From: Delphinus delphis
Taxonomy: Eukaryota > Chordata > Mammalia > Artiodactyla > Delphinidae
Direction: 5' to 3'
DNA: 64,000 nt
Assembly: GCF_949987515.2 (NCBI RefSeq)
Contig: NC_082697.1
Span: 25,923,730-25,987,729 of the forward strand
Below, piece after piece: positions 36,691 to 49,000 of the stretch. The position numbers and the translations under genes were made by a program. The stretch's first letter is position 1; the number at the start of each line of letters is the position of its first letter. The notes under the pieces are model-generated. The model had not been told where the DNA came from. It saw only the letters and a program-made list of their open reading frames with translations, and did not search any database.

Positions 36691-36915
36691 AGATAGAGAG
36701 TACATTAGTGGGTTGCCTAGGGCTGTGGGGTTGGGAGGAAATGGGGAGTGGCAGTCAATGGGTACTTTTGGGGGTGACGAAAATGTTTTAAAATTGGTGG
36801 TGGCGATGATTGCACAGCTAGGTGAATATACTAAAAAGCAATAAATTATACACTTTAATGGGCAAATTGTGTGGCAGGTGAATTATATCTTAATAAAGCC
36901 TTTTATCTTAAAAGC
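36691..36915 (+). mobile_element. L1 3'UTR fragment
   Basis: GGGGGTGACGAAAATGTTTT and GTGAATTATATCTTAATAAA are L1 3'-end phrases. Confidence 0.75.
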
Positions 36916-36959
36916 GGGCTGGGGGGCACATGGAAGGAAGTGGCAGAGGTGGAATTTTC

Positions 36960-37740
36960 ACCAGCTTCAGACCAAAAACTTTGGAGCTACTGTTGCCTCT
37001 TCTTTTTCTCTCACCTCTCACATACAGTTATCAGCAATCAGCATGCATCTTAAGGCATCTTACCACTTCTCTCCGCCGCTCCCACTGCCTGGTCCAAGCC
37101 ACCACCTCTCCTCCCAACCACCACTCCCCTTCCAGGCGGCCTCCTTCCTCTCCCCTTGTTCCCTCTGCTCTGTTCTCACAGAGCAGCCAGAGGAATCCTT
37201 TTAACCATTCCTGTCGGATTTCCCTCTCTTACTCTCCACCTCTTTTGCTTAAAAGCCTCCAATGGTCTAAAAATAAAATTCACTTACAATTCAGCCTTGG
37301 TCCCCCACCACCTGTCGAACCACACTGCCTACTAGCCACACTTTGCTGTCCCCAAACACAGCCCCACCGCCAGGCCTCTACACTGTGGTTCCATTTCCCT
37401 GCAATACTCTTCCTCCCAGTACCAGATACCTACACGCTTGCTCCCCAGTTTCACTCAGGCCTCTGCTCGAATAGAACCTGTCACCACCACAGAGAAGCCC
37501 CGGCCGACCTCCCAACCTCCCAACCTAACCCAGCCACCACCCCCAGCTCTTCACTCTCTAACCCCTGCCCTGCCTTGCTGTCCTTCAGGGCACCTCTGAC
37601 CACCTGACAGTCCATTCTTTTTTGTTACCCATCTGTCTCCCCCACTAGAATGTGCCAGCCCTGGGAGCAGTAGCTTCATCCTGGACCCCGAGGACCAGAG
37701 CGAGGCCCACAACATAGTAGGTACTCAAAAAAATGAAGAC
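36960..37740 (+). mobile_element. L2 LINE 3' segment
   Basis: A long C-rich stretch with L2 ORF-like text followed by GTCTCCCCCACTAGAATGTG and an end like CAACATAGTAGGTACTCAAA. The long open frame at 36930-37607 is low-complexity Ser/Pro/His and lies in this repeat, so it is not called as a gene. Confidence 0.7.
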
Positions 37741-39640
37741 AGGAATCTGGTGCTAAAGCCCTGGCTCTCCTCACTGCCCCAGGACAACCAAGCAAAGACG
37801 ACGGATCCCTGCATTGAACACACCCCTCACGGAAATCTGCGCCCCCCGCCCCCAAGCACGCTCTGAGCACCGGATCTGAGCCACTGATCACTTCGAATTG
37901 CACATATTTGTGAATGACGATACCTCCCTACCAGAATGGGAGCTCCGGAAGCCCTGAGCCATATGTAGCCCATGACATGTGGCACAGAGTTTGAACAGCA
38001 TTATGTAAATCTTTTGTTCACTGGCCAAAGAAGATAAATTTCAAAACCAGTGGCAGAAGTTTAATTTCTCTGTTCCTAAACGTAGCAAAGGAACCACTTT
38101 CATTCTGCTACCCTGAAAAATGCCTCAGCCCCATTCCTAGGGAACCAAGCCACAGTCAACCCTTGGAATGCCTTGGGTTCTGAGCTGTGCCAGGGAAAGC
38201 TCCTTGCAGAATGGAATTTGCCAACCGAGCCCAGAAAACCTGTGTGAACAGCAGGCAAACTTAAAGCAGCACTTAGTGAAACTGCTTCCTGTTATCTCAG
38301 AGAGAAATAGTAGCATGAGAGGCTGGCTTAAGGAGAAAATGCTGGAGTGCAATAAATAGGGCTGGGCGTCACCCCCGCCCCCGATAAACACCCCCAAAAG
38401 CCTCCGAGGGCTGCCCCTCTAGCTACAGGCTGTGCCTTGGAGTTGAACCTCTTCTCACTCTCCACTCCCAGCACTCCAGGCCTCGGGTTCCCCAGCATGA
38501 GCCCCGTGTCTCGTTCATGCCGCTGCCTTCGTCTGGCATGTCCTTCCCTCCTCTCAGGCGAGTGAAACCCTACCCAATATTCAGGAGCACCGCTCAAATG
38601 CGGCCTCCTCTGTGAAGCCTTCCTCCACCTCTCCTGTCCTATCACTGCTTCCTCTGACAGAAAACACTCTGTCCTGAGCTGTGGGTGTCAGCACCGACCC
38701 AACTAGCTGATCCATCTAAGTGTCAAACCTAAGAAGACAACAGGACATGCCCTCAGGGAACTTATTGTCTAACTGGGGGAGACCAACGTAAAGAAATACA
38801 TTCATCGCAAGTTGGGGAAAGGGCTAAGAAGGAAGCACGGTTTATTTAGTGAGAGACACCACACAGCCAGGTGGAGATGGGGGGAAACCAGAATGCGTGG
38901 TTGGGGAAGGCTTCTTGGAAGAGATGACATTAAACTGGTACCTGATCAATGAGTACGAGTGAGCCAAGCAAAGAGTGGAGAGAAATTTCCAGAGAGAGGG
39001 CACAGCACATGTGAAGGTGTCACGGCATGAAAGCGCTTGGCATAACCCAGAACCAAAAGGAGGCTCGGGAGCGCAGCGGGAGGAGAGGAGGCTGGCCTTC
39101 TCGGAGGTCCTAACCACTCTGAATCCCCGTCCTTCGGTGTTTCTGTCTCTCCCCGCCTCAGAAGGGCTGGAGAGCATTTCACTCCTCTCGGTCTCCAGTG
39201 CAGAGCAAGACACCTGGCACTCAACGAGCATTCAACGAGTTCCTGTGGGCGGCACTGTCCCCAGCCATGCGGGTGAGCCACTTCTCTCTCTGCCCGTTGC
39301 CCCGCCCCAAAAGCCAGTCCCCAGTCAGCTCGCCTAACCGAAGCACCGGGGACGGTTTACCACAGGCTGCTGATAGAAACAGAGGATGAAACAGGAGCAG
39401 CTGTGAGAGCTACAGTTACATCCTTGATAAATGCCACCGACAACCCAGTTGGCAGATGTGACCACCGCATAGTCCTTGGAGACCAGATTCTCAGGGTAAA
39501 ATTCAATCAGATGGCAACTCTAGTACAAAAGGACCTGCCAAAATCACGCGCCCCGAGACAAAATACCAGTGTGAAGTTCAAAACAGTTTCCAAGGTCAAC
39601 TGTTTTTATTCACAGTACTGCTGATGATGAAATGTATGCG
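37741..39640. other. Intergenic sequence: L2 fragments split by an old repeat
   Basis: L2-like blocks at about 38440-38690 and 39125-39245 flank copy 4 of the old unnamed repeat (38745-39080). 37745-38430 and 39250-39640 show nothing recognisable. Confidence 0.5.
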
Positions 39641-39644
39641 TTTT

Positions 39645-40410
39645 TTCCCTCCACCCGATAATTAAGTCTCTGATTCTCCAGACACCAAGTGGGTGTCCTA
39701 CAATTCAATTCAGTACTGACACTAACTCTCAGTATTTCAGGACTTGGTCCCACAAGACTGCCCCCACTTCAGATGCTAGTCCAAAGTCCCAGGTTGCCAC
39801 TTGTACCTCTGACCAACCAGCTATAACTGTTGAGGGTTTCCACAGTCCTGTCCTCAGGTTAAATAATTACTAGAATGAATGGCTCACGGAACTCAGGAAA
39901 GCACTGTAGCTACTATTACCGGTTTACTATAAAGGATGCAACTCAGGAACACCCAAATGGAAGAAATGCATAGTGCAAGGTTGGGGGAAGAGCGCGGAGC
40001 CTCCCTGCCCTTTTCGGGCATGCCATCCTCCCAGCACCTTCGTGCGTTCGCCAACCTGGAAGCGCTCCAAACCCCCATCATTTAGGGGCTTTTATGGAGG
40101 TTCCATTAGGTAGGCACGATTGACTGAATTATTGACTATTGGTGATTAACTCAACCTACAGTTCCTCTCCCCTCCCTGGAGATCAGGAGGGAGATCAGGA
40201 AAGTTCCGACACTAATCACATGATCCGTTCCTCTGGCAACCAGCCTCCATCCTGAAGTTATCCATGGGTCATTTTATTAGCATAAGCTCAGGTATGGTTG
40301 AAAGGGGCTTGTTAGGAATACCAAAAGATACTCTTATCACTCAGGAAATTTCGAGAGTTGTAAAGTTTTGGGGGGATAAAGACCCTATATATTTCTTACT
40401 ACATCACAGA
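39645..40410 (+). mobile_element. Probable solo LTR (ERV class, family uncertain)
   Basis: Text such as CTTATCACTCAGGAAATTTC and ATCACATGATCCGTTCCTCT is what I associate with an ERVL/MaLR-type LTR, with a TATATATTTCTTACTACATCAC 3' part. Edges and target duplication were not established. No gag, pol or env is adjacent. Confidence 0.5.
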
Positions 40411-40936
40411 AGGTTTGAGTAGTTTCTTGATTTTTTTTTTTTTTAAACAACCCGGAAGATGAGAAGACAACTTGGTGAGTCAGCAGGAATTTCCCAGTTG
40501 CCCTGTACCTCCCCTGATATATAGCCCCTGACCCACCCAGATTTCTGCCACTTTCAAGAACACACTCAGAATTCTTCAAATCACACTCTGAACCCTTGCT
40601 TTCTGGCTAATGAGTTTTGATCTGTTCTCAACCAATAATTATACAAGCTAAGCTAAGCTAACTCATTTTGGAAAGAAAGGGGGCTATAGGGACATTACAC
40701 ATAGTTTGAGGCCATCTTATGAAGAGTTAAGAATCATTTGCTTATAGGCCACCGTCTTCTCTGTGCTCTTCACATTTCTTGTTGGTATATATATTTTTAA
40801 AGTCCTCTACTAAATTCTATTCTATAGTAGTTCTCCATGCTTCCCCCTAGTGAGGGTAAAAAAGGACTGCAGATAACTTCCTGTGAAATTCTACTTGTCT
40901 GTTACATGAGGCCTTCACAAACGCTGTTCCCTCTTT

Positions 40937-41231
40937 TTTTTTTTTTTTTAAATAAATTTATTTATTTTTGGCTGTGTTGGGTCTTCGTTTCTGTGAGAGG
41001 GCTTCCTCTAGTTGCGGCGAGCGGGGACCACGCTTCATCGCGGTGCGCGGGCCTCTCACTGTCGCGGCCTTCTCTTGTTGCGGAGCACAGGCTCCAGACG
41101 CGCAGGCTCAGTAGTTGTGGCGCACGGGCTTAGTTGCTCCGCGGCATGCGGGATCTTCCCAGACCAGGGCTCGAACCCGCATCCCCTGCATTGGCAGGCA
41201 GATTCTCAACCACTGCGCCACCAGGGAAGCC
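40937..41231 (-). mobile_element. CHR-2-like SINE (long form)
   Basis: Poly-T then the reverse long CHR form ending CACCAGGGAAGCC. CTGTTCCCTCTTT at 40924-40936 and 41232-41244 is an exact 13-bp target duplication. Confidence 0.94.
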
Positions 41232-41244
41232 CTGTTCCCTCTTT

Positions 41245-41590
41245 AAACAAATTCCCTTCCTTACTTTCTTGTCCAGATAACTCCTTGTCCTCTAAATCTC
41301 ACTTTATGCCATTTCTCCAGAAAGCCCTTCCCTTCTTTACTCGCCCAATCCAAATTAGGCCCCTGTTACTCTCTCATAATGTCTTATAATATCACTTTAC
41401 GGCATTTGTCATGATTTGTAATTCTACTTTTGTGTGCATTAGGTTACCATTTACCCTGCCTCCCTCCCCATTAAAGCACAAGCTCCATGCAGGCAGGGAC
41501 CATGTTGCTCACATCTCTATATCCAGTGCCCAGAACAGCATGGCACATAGTAGGTACTCAATATGTATTTGTAAGTGATGAGCAGCTTTT
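41245..41590 (+). mobile_element. L2 LINE 3' end
   Basis: AAGCACAAGCTCCATGCAGG, CAGGGACCATGTTGCTCACA and GGCACATAGTAGGTACTCAA are hallmark L2 3'-end phrases. Confidence 0.8.
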
Positions 41591-41712
41591 CTACAGAGGC
41601 CTAGGGTTTTCTAAACATAATATGCCCAGTACTAGCTTCTAGTTTCTTAGGATACAAATTGTTCATGGTGTCTTCTGAACACAGGGTCCTGTCACAGCAA
41701 TAACCATATTTT

Positions 41713-41830
41713 ATTATTTTTTGGCCATACTGCGTGGCTTGTGGGCTCTTAGTTCCCCGACCAGGGATTGAACCCGGACCACGGCAGTGAAAGCATGAAG
41801 TCCTATTCACTGGACCACCAGGGAATTCCT
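41713..41830 (-). mobile_element. tRNA-derived SINE, about 120-bp form
   Basis: Reverse copy ending CTGGACCACCAGGGAATTCC. AATAACCATATTTT (41699-41712) and AATAACCACATTTT (41831-41844) are target duplications with one mismatch. Confidence 0.9.
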
Positions 41831-41889
41831 AATAACCACATTTTCAAATGTCTGCTCTCATCCACATACTTGAGTACTTGTTGCTTTAA

Positions 41890-42060
41890 ATGTAATGCTA
41901 ATCCTCCACAATGGCCCTGCCAGGCGGGGATTATTGGCCCTATTTTACAGACAAGGACGCCAAGGTTCAGAGAGGTAAACTAAATTCCTCATAGTCACAC
42001 AACTAGTAAGCAGAGGCACAACCAGGATTCAAGCCCAGCTCGGAGTCCACGGTCTGAGCT
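41890..42060 (-). mobile_element. MIR SINE
   Basis: Reverse MIR text: TATTTTACAGACAAGGACGC, CACACAACTAGTAAGCAGAG and ACCAGGATTCAAGCCCAG. Confidence 0.75.
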
Positions 42061-42544
42061 CCTTCTGCTGAGTCCCCACTCCACAGACAGGGTACATGAC
42101 CCCCAAGGGGACACGCCAGCAGGCCTGAGCATATGAGAAACCGTGAGACCAACAAGTGACCCATTTCTGGTATTTTTTTTCTTGATGGTAAATAACATGA
42201 AATATTTCTGTGTTAAAAAAAGATACATATTTTAAAGTATAATATGTAATAAATTTAAAGAAACATAAGAAACAAAACACAGAAATTAAAAGAAATTTCC
42301 TGCCTGTCTCAGGAACCTTCATGGAAAAACACGAGAAGCACTTGTCACTCTTTCTTCATTTCATGTCCCTTTACCTTATTGCTATATTTTTAAAATGCCA
42401 ACATTCCAACTCAATCTTCATTTTCCATTCCCACCCTCCTTTCACTAGAAAAATTCAAATGTTTAGAGAAATTGTCAGTGTGTCAGCCACAGGCAAGTCA
42501 TTTTCAAAAACGTTAGTCATTTATGAGGACACCTTTTTGTAAGT
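42061..42544. other. Sequence just downstream of KIF3B
   Basis: AT-rich sequence beyond the inferred KIF3B end. No repeat or gene was recognised. Confidence 0.5.
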
Positions 42545-42563
42545 ACAATAAATCTGATTGATT

Positions 42564-42569
42564 TTTATT
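42564..42569 (-). terminator. KIF3B: Candidate KIF3B polyadenylation signal AATAAA
   Basis: Plus strand reads TTTATT here, so the mRNA reads AATAAA. It is the first exact AATAAA after the stop codon. U- and GU-containing sequence follows within about 35 nt on the sense strand, suiting cleavage near 42540-42555. An ATTAAA variant near 44450 could be a proximal site. Confidence 0.6.
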
Positions 42570-45557
42570 ACACATCTTAGTTTAGAATCACTTTTACATT
42601 CCTAGACAAAGAGATGATACAAATAAATATGAGTTGTAAAATTAGAGCCCCAAGTATTGGCATATTCTTTGTCTAAAGGTAGCCAAAGAGAAGGTCAAGA
42701 TCGATAGTAACTCCAAAGAGCCATAAAGCCCACTGCCTCCTGCCTGCCCCAGGATCACTCCCTTCATAAATAACCTCAAAAGCACTTCATTCAAGAAACA
42801 AGGGTGGGGAGAAGGGGGGCAGGTTTCTGAACAGTACAAGACAAAACCCTGCATGACAGACAATAGCCAGGCCCACTCTTCTTATCCAGGTCCCTCTGAG
42901 CATTCCGATTATGGCTTTCAGAGAATATTAATAGCCCCCTTTTCGTCCACTGATAGCGCTGAGACGGCCCAAGGCGTTGTTTGCAGTGAGCCTCGACCTC
43001 AAGTGGGAAATGCGAGGCAGAACTGATATCCCACGTTAACAGGGAATCGACGCTTCTCAGAAACCTGGCAACGATTCTACATTCAGTGAAGGAGGACTTA
43101 CAAGAGTCAGACAGAAGCGGGGCACGGCCCACGTCTGAGCTGCAGGACTCTCTTACGCCCTTGGTCGTGGAGGTGCGGGTGGTGAGATTCAAGCAGCATG
43201 CAGGCATTCGACGGAGGACAATCCAATATTAGGGCGGAGTCTTAAGAAAGTGCTTCATGCCTATGATTTGTGGCCTTGGGTTCTGAATCCAGGGGCCTGG
43301 GAGACATGGGATTTGAAATCTGAAGCCAGATACATTCCTACCAATCAGAGCAAAAGGGGGCCTCACTGAGGGGGGCTGCACACTCCGTCTCAAACTCCTT
43401 CTCTCAGATGAGCTGCTTAGCTCCTGTTAGACTTGCTGCCAGACTTCATTAGCTGCTGCTGACTTGAAGGCCCTCAGACGGCTTGGAACATTCTAGCATG
43501 ACTACAGACATGAGAACCAGGTCCCTCAGTCGACTTGGTAGGTCTACACATTAGGCTCAATTCAGAGCCCAAAGCAGCAGCTTTCCGGTGGCAGCAAGAC
43601 ATTCTACTGTCTACTCTATTCGAACACTTCTCGGATCCATTTTGAGAGAAGGAAAGCACCGGAGACTGCTCTGGGACGGGACGGCTTCACCTCCACCCAG
43701 GGGTTCTTCTACTTTGTTTCACAGACCACCAGATGAACACAGCCAAGTACAAGGCAAGCCTGTTTTCATAATCCTGCCTGTCAACTTGGCTTTCTTCTTT
43801 TGCCTTCTTAGAAAAGTTCTATGGTCACCCAATCACCTGTGGTCAGAATAGCCACCTCGAGACATCAGTATTCAGCTACAGTGTTATCTGCAATTTTCAA
43901 TTCTCAGATTTGCCAAATGGATATGTTCAGCCTAGAGAATTCAGACTAGCTTCGAGGAAATGTGGTGCAAGAGAGAGGTGTAACCGGCAGGTCACCATCT
44001 GAGGCTACCCACCTCATTATCTGGTTTCTGTTCAAACAGGTAAATTCTTAGTAAATAATAAAGAAGCCGAGTTTGATCCCGAGAAAGATGAGGGATGCCT
44101 CCATTATGCTCTGGGAATTGCTGAAAAGGGCCCTGGGTTCAGAAAGAATGGTTATAAAAAGGAGACAAGCTGTCAGACGACAGAGCTCCATTTGTAGAGC
44201 ACTAAGACATTGCACTTGGTACCTCCTCTTTCCCACGGGTTCTGATCCAGAAATGTGCCCTGGGAACTGAGCAGCTGAGTTAAAGTATAACTCAAGGCCC
44301 ACCTGAGTCGCCACCTTCCCGAGGCACCGTGCCAGCAAGGTGCGCGGTGTGGCCGACTGGGGACGCATATTGTCCCCTCAGGCTTGGCTCGTGGACTCAG
44401 ACACCAACGTGGGAGCTTCCAGCCTGGATTAATCATTCAACGGGCCTTTAATACAGACAAAGGCAACAACTGCACGGTAGCGTATTTCTAAAGTCGGGCA
44501 AGTTCTTGATCTCTCTCTCTCTCTTACAAACACACGCAGACACACTGGAAGCTTGTGCTTGCACACCCGCGCACACTTATGAGCTTCTCTTAGGGGGAAA
44601 TGAGTAACATTCACCTAATGACCAACGTAAAATGAAGCTTTGAATTTCAATAATACAAAGAACTAAAACTTACAAACCAAACTAGTATATGTAAACGGAA
44701 ATTCCTAACTCTCTCCTCTGAGCCTATGCGATCGCACAGCCACACCTCGCCACCACCTTTGGCTCTGCCTGAGAAGAGCCACAGTTCTAGGATTAGGTGA
44801 GTTTTCCGCTGAAGGCAGGCAGGATTCCTCTGCTTCCATCTGTTATGCCTTCCCTTGCCAATGCACCAAGCCTCTTGACTCTTGACCTGCCTGGTCACCC
44901 CAATGCTCTCTATGCAAATATGGAACAAAACGGGGGATGCAAAAGTGCCACTATGTGTCTCGTCCCCCCAGCTCTCGTCCCATCAGAGAAGGCAGAGCCA
45001 GCCTCCCTTCTCCCACACATCAGGCCCACTGCAGAGCATGCTCTGGAGGCAGAGGATGGGCCCAGGCAGGGATGCTCAGAGCACGCGTGCATGGGGAAAA
45101 TGGTGACAAATGAAGAGTAAAGTGACACGGTGTATGGACATGGCATCAACTTACAGATTTATGTCTTTGACAAGATGGTCATGGTTTTGAGGTTTTCAAG
45201 AAGCTGTTTCCCTAAACTCTCCAAGGAGGCAAAGGGAATGTTATTTCTATTGCCTCTGACATTGAATCCTTCTGGAGCAGAAGTCGGTAGCTTCCTCGAA
45301 AAACATCTGCTCCTTCAGCAGATCCCAGAGGGAGATCCACTTCTTACTGAGGGGCATGGACCGTGCCCCTCGGAGGCTTGGCTCCAAATGAGATTTCTCA
45401 TTTCTACCTACAAAAACAAGCACCTGTTCAAGTTCTAGGGCTTTCGCTTTCCAACCTCAGTATCATTTTATCCTGAGCCTCCAAAGACTTGGTCCTGCTA
45501 AGGTGACTCCTGATTCTGCCCTATTGTTCAACAAGAAGGGAGCCCAGTGTAAAGAAC

Positions 45558-45632
45558 AGGCTAGAAAGGAGAGGGGAGAGGGTGGGAGGGCAAGGGAAGG
45601 GAGAGGAGAAGGAGGAAAGGGAGAAGGGAAGC
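45558..45632. repeat. Purine-rich tract in KIF3B 3'UTR
   Basis: Almost unbroken A/G on the plus strand (GGAGAGGGGAGAGG-type), hence C/U in the mRNA. Such pyrimidine tracts can bind PTB-like proteins, and the DNA could form a triplex. Confidence 0.8.
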
Positions 45633-45915
45633 AAGGTCTCTGGTCATTCTCTTGCTTTCCACTTCGGCTATCGCGCTTTACCTTACCCATGCATTTCTGA
45701 GATGCTAATTAAAGGACGGTTCCCAGAGGAGCTGAGTGCCAGATTATGACCAGCATGTTTCAACCAGATTAAGTTGGTTAATCTGCAAAGAGGCCATCGC
45801 TCCTCCCCAGCGGAATGGTTCTGAGTTTGGGCTCGAGTCCTCTCTGCGGGTTTTTGCTTGTCTCTTCTCTCAGAAGGCAAACGCTGTTTATACTCTGGGA
45901 GAGGAGGAAGTGGGT

Positions 45916-46012
45916 TTACTTTGGAACCAGCCCCCGAGACTGTGGATAAAGCTGAGATGCGGGGGTTCCTGAGGAAGAGGAGGAGGATCCCGACTTCCTT
46001 CCACTTTTAGGT
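45916..46012 (-). CDS. KIF3B: KIF3B exon 9 coding part: residues 716-747 and stop
   Basis: One base completes Arg716, then 31 codons include a Ser6 run and end Gly-Leu-Val-Pro-Lys before TAA at 45918-45916. The acceptor is TTTTGCAG at 46020-46013. The C-terminus matches the basic, Ser-rich KIF3B tail. The exon continues into the 3'UTR. Confidence 0.95.
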
Positions 46013-49000
46013 CTGCAAAAGTCAAGCACATACGTACATTACACATCCCGTCTCTGACACAGATCAGATTCCTTTCCCATCAAATGTCATTACATCTCAG
46101 GGTGGCCTTGCCTCAGTGGACTTTCAACTGTAAAACTACCAGACTGGTACAGCCTGCCCCTCTTCAATGGCCACAACAACCTGCCAACGGAGGAGTGAGA
46201 TCTCAGGGAAGGGCCTCTGATTCTCAGCAATTGTTATTCCATTAAAATCATATTTTGACTGTCTTCTCCAAATTGGTAAAAAATACTAAGTTTGCAGGTA
46301 GAATTCACTCCTTTTTTGGTTTTTCACTCAATTATTTTCCTTAAATTTCAAATCCAGAATTTAACAAGATAGAATTTCTAATTTAGCACCAAATTAAATC
46401 CTTGGTCATTTAAACTGAGGCTCAGAGCCTGGGTTGTGGATTCAGATAGACCTAGGTTAACTCGGGCTCTGCCACTTACTTCCACGATAAACAAGCACTT
46501 TTGCCACACTCTCCCCTCATTTGTCCTTGTTCAAACATGTTCTGTTCAAACAGAGGTCACCAAAAGCCACTCACCTGGCCTTGGGTTTCTTATTTGCAGT
46601 GCTTTCAAAGGATGATGCGTCCACCTGTATCTCATCTTCATCCTGCAGAGCTGCATCCAACGCGGCCTGGACTTTGGGGGCAATGGCGGGCCCCTCGTAG
46701 TCTCTGGTGGTCCGGCTGGGCATGTCCAGCTCCAACAGCACGATGTTTTCTGCCTGCAGAAGCAGAGCCAAGACCAGCTAGGATGGCCTCCAGTCACACA
46801 AAGGGAGTTCAAGCAATCTAAACCCAAGAACAGAACCTCAAATTGCATGCTACTCAAAGCCTACCAAGGGCCCGCCCGGAAGAAGTGATGTAGTTTTATA
46901 ACTTTCTTCCTGGTTGCAGTTACAGATGATTTTTATTTTCTTCTCTATGCTCTTTATTTTCCTTTTTTTTTTTTTTTTTTTTTTTGCGGTACGTGGGCCT
47001 CTCACTGTTGTGGCCTCTCCCGTTGCTGAGCACAGGCTCCAGACGCGCAGGCTCAGCGGCCATGGCTCACAGGCCTAGCTGCTCCGCGGCATGTGGGATC
47101 CTCCCGAACCAGGGCACGAACCTGTGTCCCCTGCATTGGCAGGCGGACTCCCAACCACTGTGCCACCAGGGAAGCCTTACTTTCCTTTTTTTCTTTTTAA
47201 AAAAACAAAAAACAAAACCAATGAACATGTATTCTATCCTAAGGGGAATAATCAGGGGAAAAGAATAAATTAAGTAAAACCCATTTATTGTAGACAATGT
47301 GAAAATACAAAAAGATACACAGGAGAAAATAGTAGTCACCAATAATCTCCCCACCTACGGCAGCTTTGATGAACTTTTTGGTTGCAGAGGGAAGGAGGCA
47401 GGTATGGTGTATATATGTGGAGGGTGTGTGTGTGGCAGTATATGTGCTTATTACCACATTTTAAAAATCAGACTGGGCCCTGCCTCATAACTGGCCTTGG
47501 AGATAGATTCCCTCACTTGATATCCCGCAGTGGGCCTTTACCTAGCTCCTAAATACCAAGTTGAGTGTGAAGAGGGAAGAACACCCATGGTTCCACATCT
47601 TCCCCTCTAGCTCCTCCCACGCAGTGGAGTTCAAGCCCCAGGGCCCCAGAGGGGGCACGAGGGGCCCCAGCTGGGAGAAGGTAGGGGAAAGAATAGCGTG
47701 GCTCCACTGATCAATTTTACATGTTGAGATACTGCATAACATTTCTCTTAATGGAGCCGGTCCATTGCTAAAAATCATCTGGGAGCCACTGCTTTAAATT
47801 CTACCTTTAGATCAAGGTAAGCCACCTGGAAACCCACATATTTGACTTGCAGGCTTTAAAATCATGTTTTTGGCTTAAGACATGAAATAACCGGCACTCT
47901 CTGAAACTGCTAGAAAAAAGTTTCTGAGGATTCTGTGTGACACATCACTCATCCTCCACTACATAAAGCCTCACCTAATACATCTTTTTTGCTTTTGCTT
48001 TCTTTACGTAAAATAACTCAATGCCAGGAAGAACAGTGCCTGAGGAGCTAACTAATCCTAATCTGTTCTGCTCTGGCTGCTAAGGGAGATTCAAAAACAT
48101 TTAAAATTTTTTAAGTGAAAATCTTTCATTATAAACGTAATACAGGGAATTCCCTGGTGGTCCAGTGGTTAGGACTTGGTGCTTTCATTGCTGTGGTCCA
48201 GGTTCGATCCCTGGTGGGGGAACTAAGATCCCATAAGCCACAGAGTGTGGCCTAAATAGATAAATAAATAAAAGTCATACCAGTTCCCCACTGACAGTTA
48301 GAAAATACAGATAAGCAAAAAGAAGAAAATTTAAAATGAGTTCACTTCCATTAACCAGCGACAACCAGTTCACATTCTGATCTACTTTGCACCAGATTTT
48401 TCAATTCATATATACACTTCCAGTACCAATTGCTCTATAACTTAAAAACACATGTGTCTCCTGATTCATCCACTTACCAGCTACCTGACCTTTAAGCCAC
48501 AGGACTGACCGAACAGAGAAGGTGAGAGGGCTCAATTAGAGAAAGCAGCAAAGTGCCGAGTACAGTGCCTGGCACACAGCAAGTGCTTATCAATAGAAGC
48601 CTGTACGGTATTTTTATTGTAAAATACGTTTGAGTCATTAAATAGTCATCAATTATGTCACTTCAAATAACTACTTGACTCACACACATTATGTTAAACG
48701 GAAGGACCGTCAGCTCTTTAACGCATTTCCATCTCCTGTTACTAGACGTCTACTTTCCTTCCCATCTGCCCGCAAGGCCATTCTAAAGCTCATTATTGGC
48801 TACGTGGACAGTATGTTTGGACTCTCCTCCTTCCCTCCTGATTTGCTAAATCTCATTCTCTTTTACCTTTTTATTTATTATCGTTTGTTATTTATTAATT
48901 ATATTTATCTATTATTTGTTATAATTGTTATTATTAATATTACTGTCCTCAGATCCCTCTGGAAAGAGGATACAAACTGTGACTTTGCAGACTGGTGCCT

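Larger units (their letters stand above)
42545..45915 (-). other. KIF3B: KIF3B 3'UTR (about 3.4 kb, end inferred)
   Basis: From the TAA leftwards there is no SINE, L1 or LTR and no canonical sense-strand AATAAA until 42569-42564. Repeats resume left of this block (a MIR near 41.9-42.06 kb and a SINE ending at 41830). I recall that mammalian KIF3B transcripts carry a long 3'UTR of this order. The UTR holds a CU-rich mRNA tract (plus-strand 45558-45632, almost all A/G) and a short TC repeat at 44508-44524. The exact cleavage site is not visible. Confidence 0.7.

Noticed and set aside
36930..37607. 225-codon open frame on the plus strand
   Set aside because: Ser/Pro/His-rich, low complexity, in an L2-derived C-rich stretch, with no splice or domain support.
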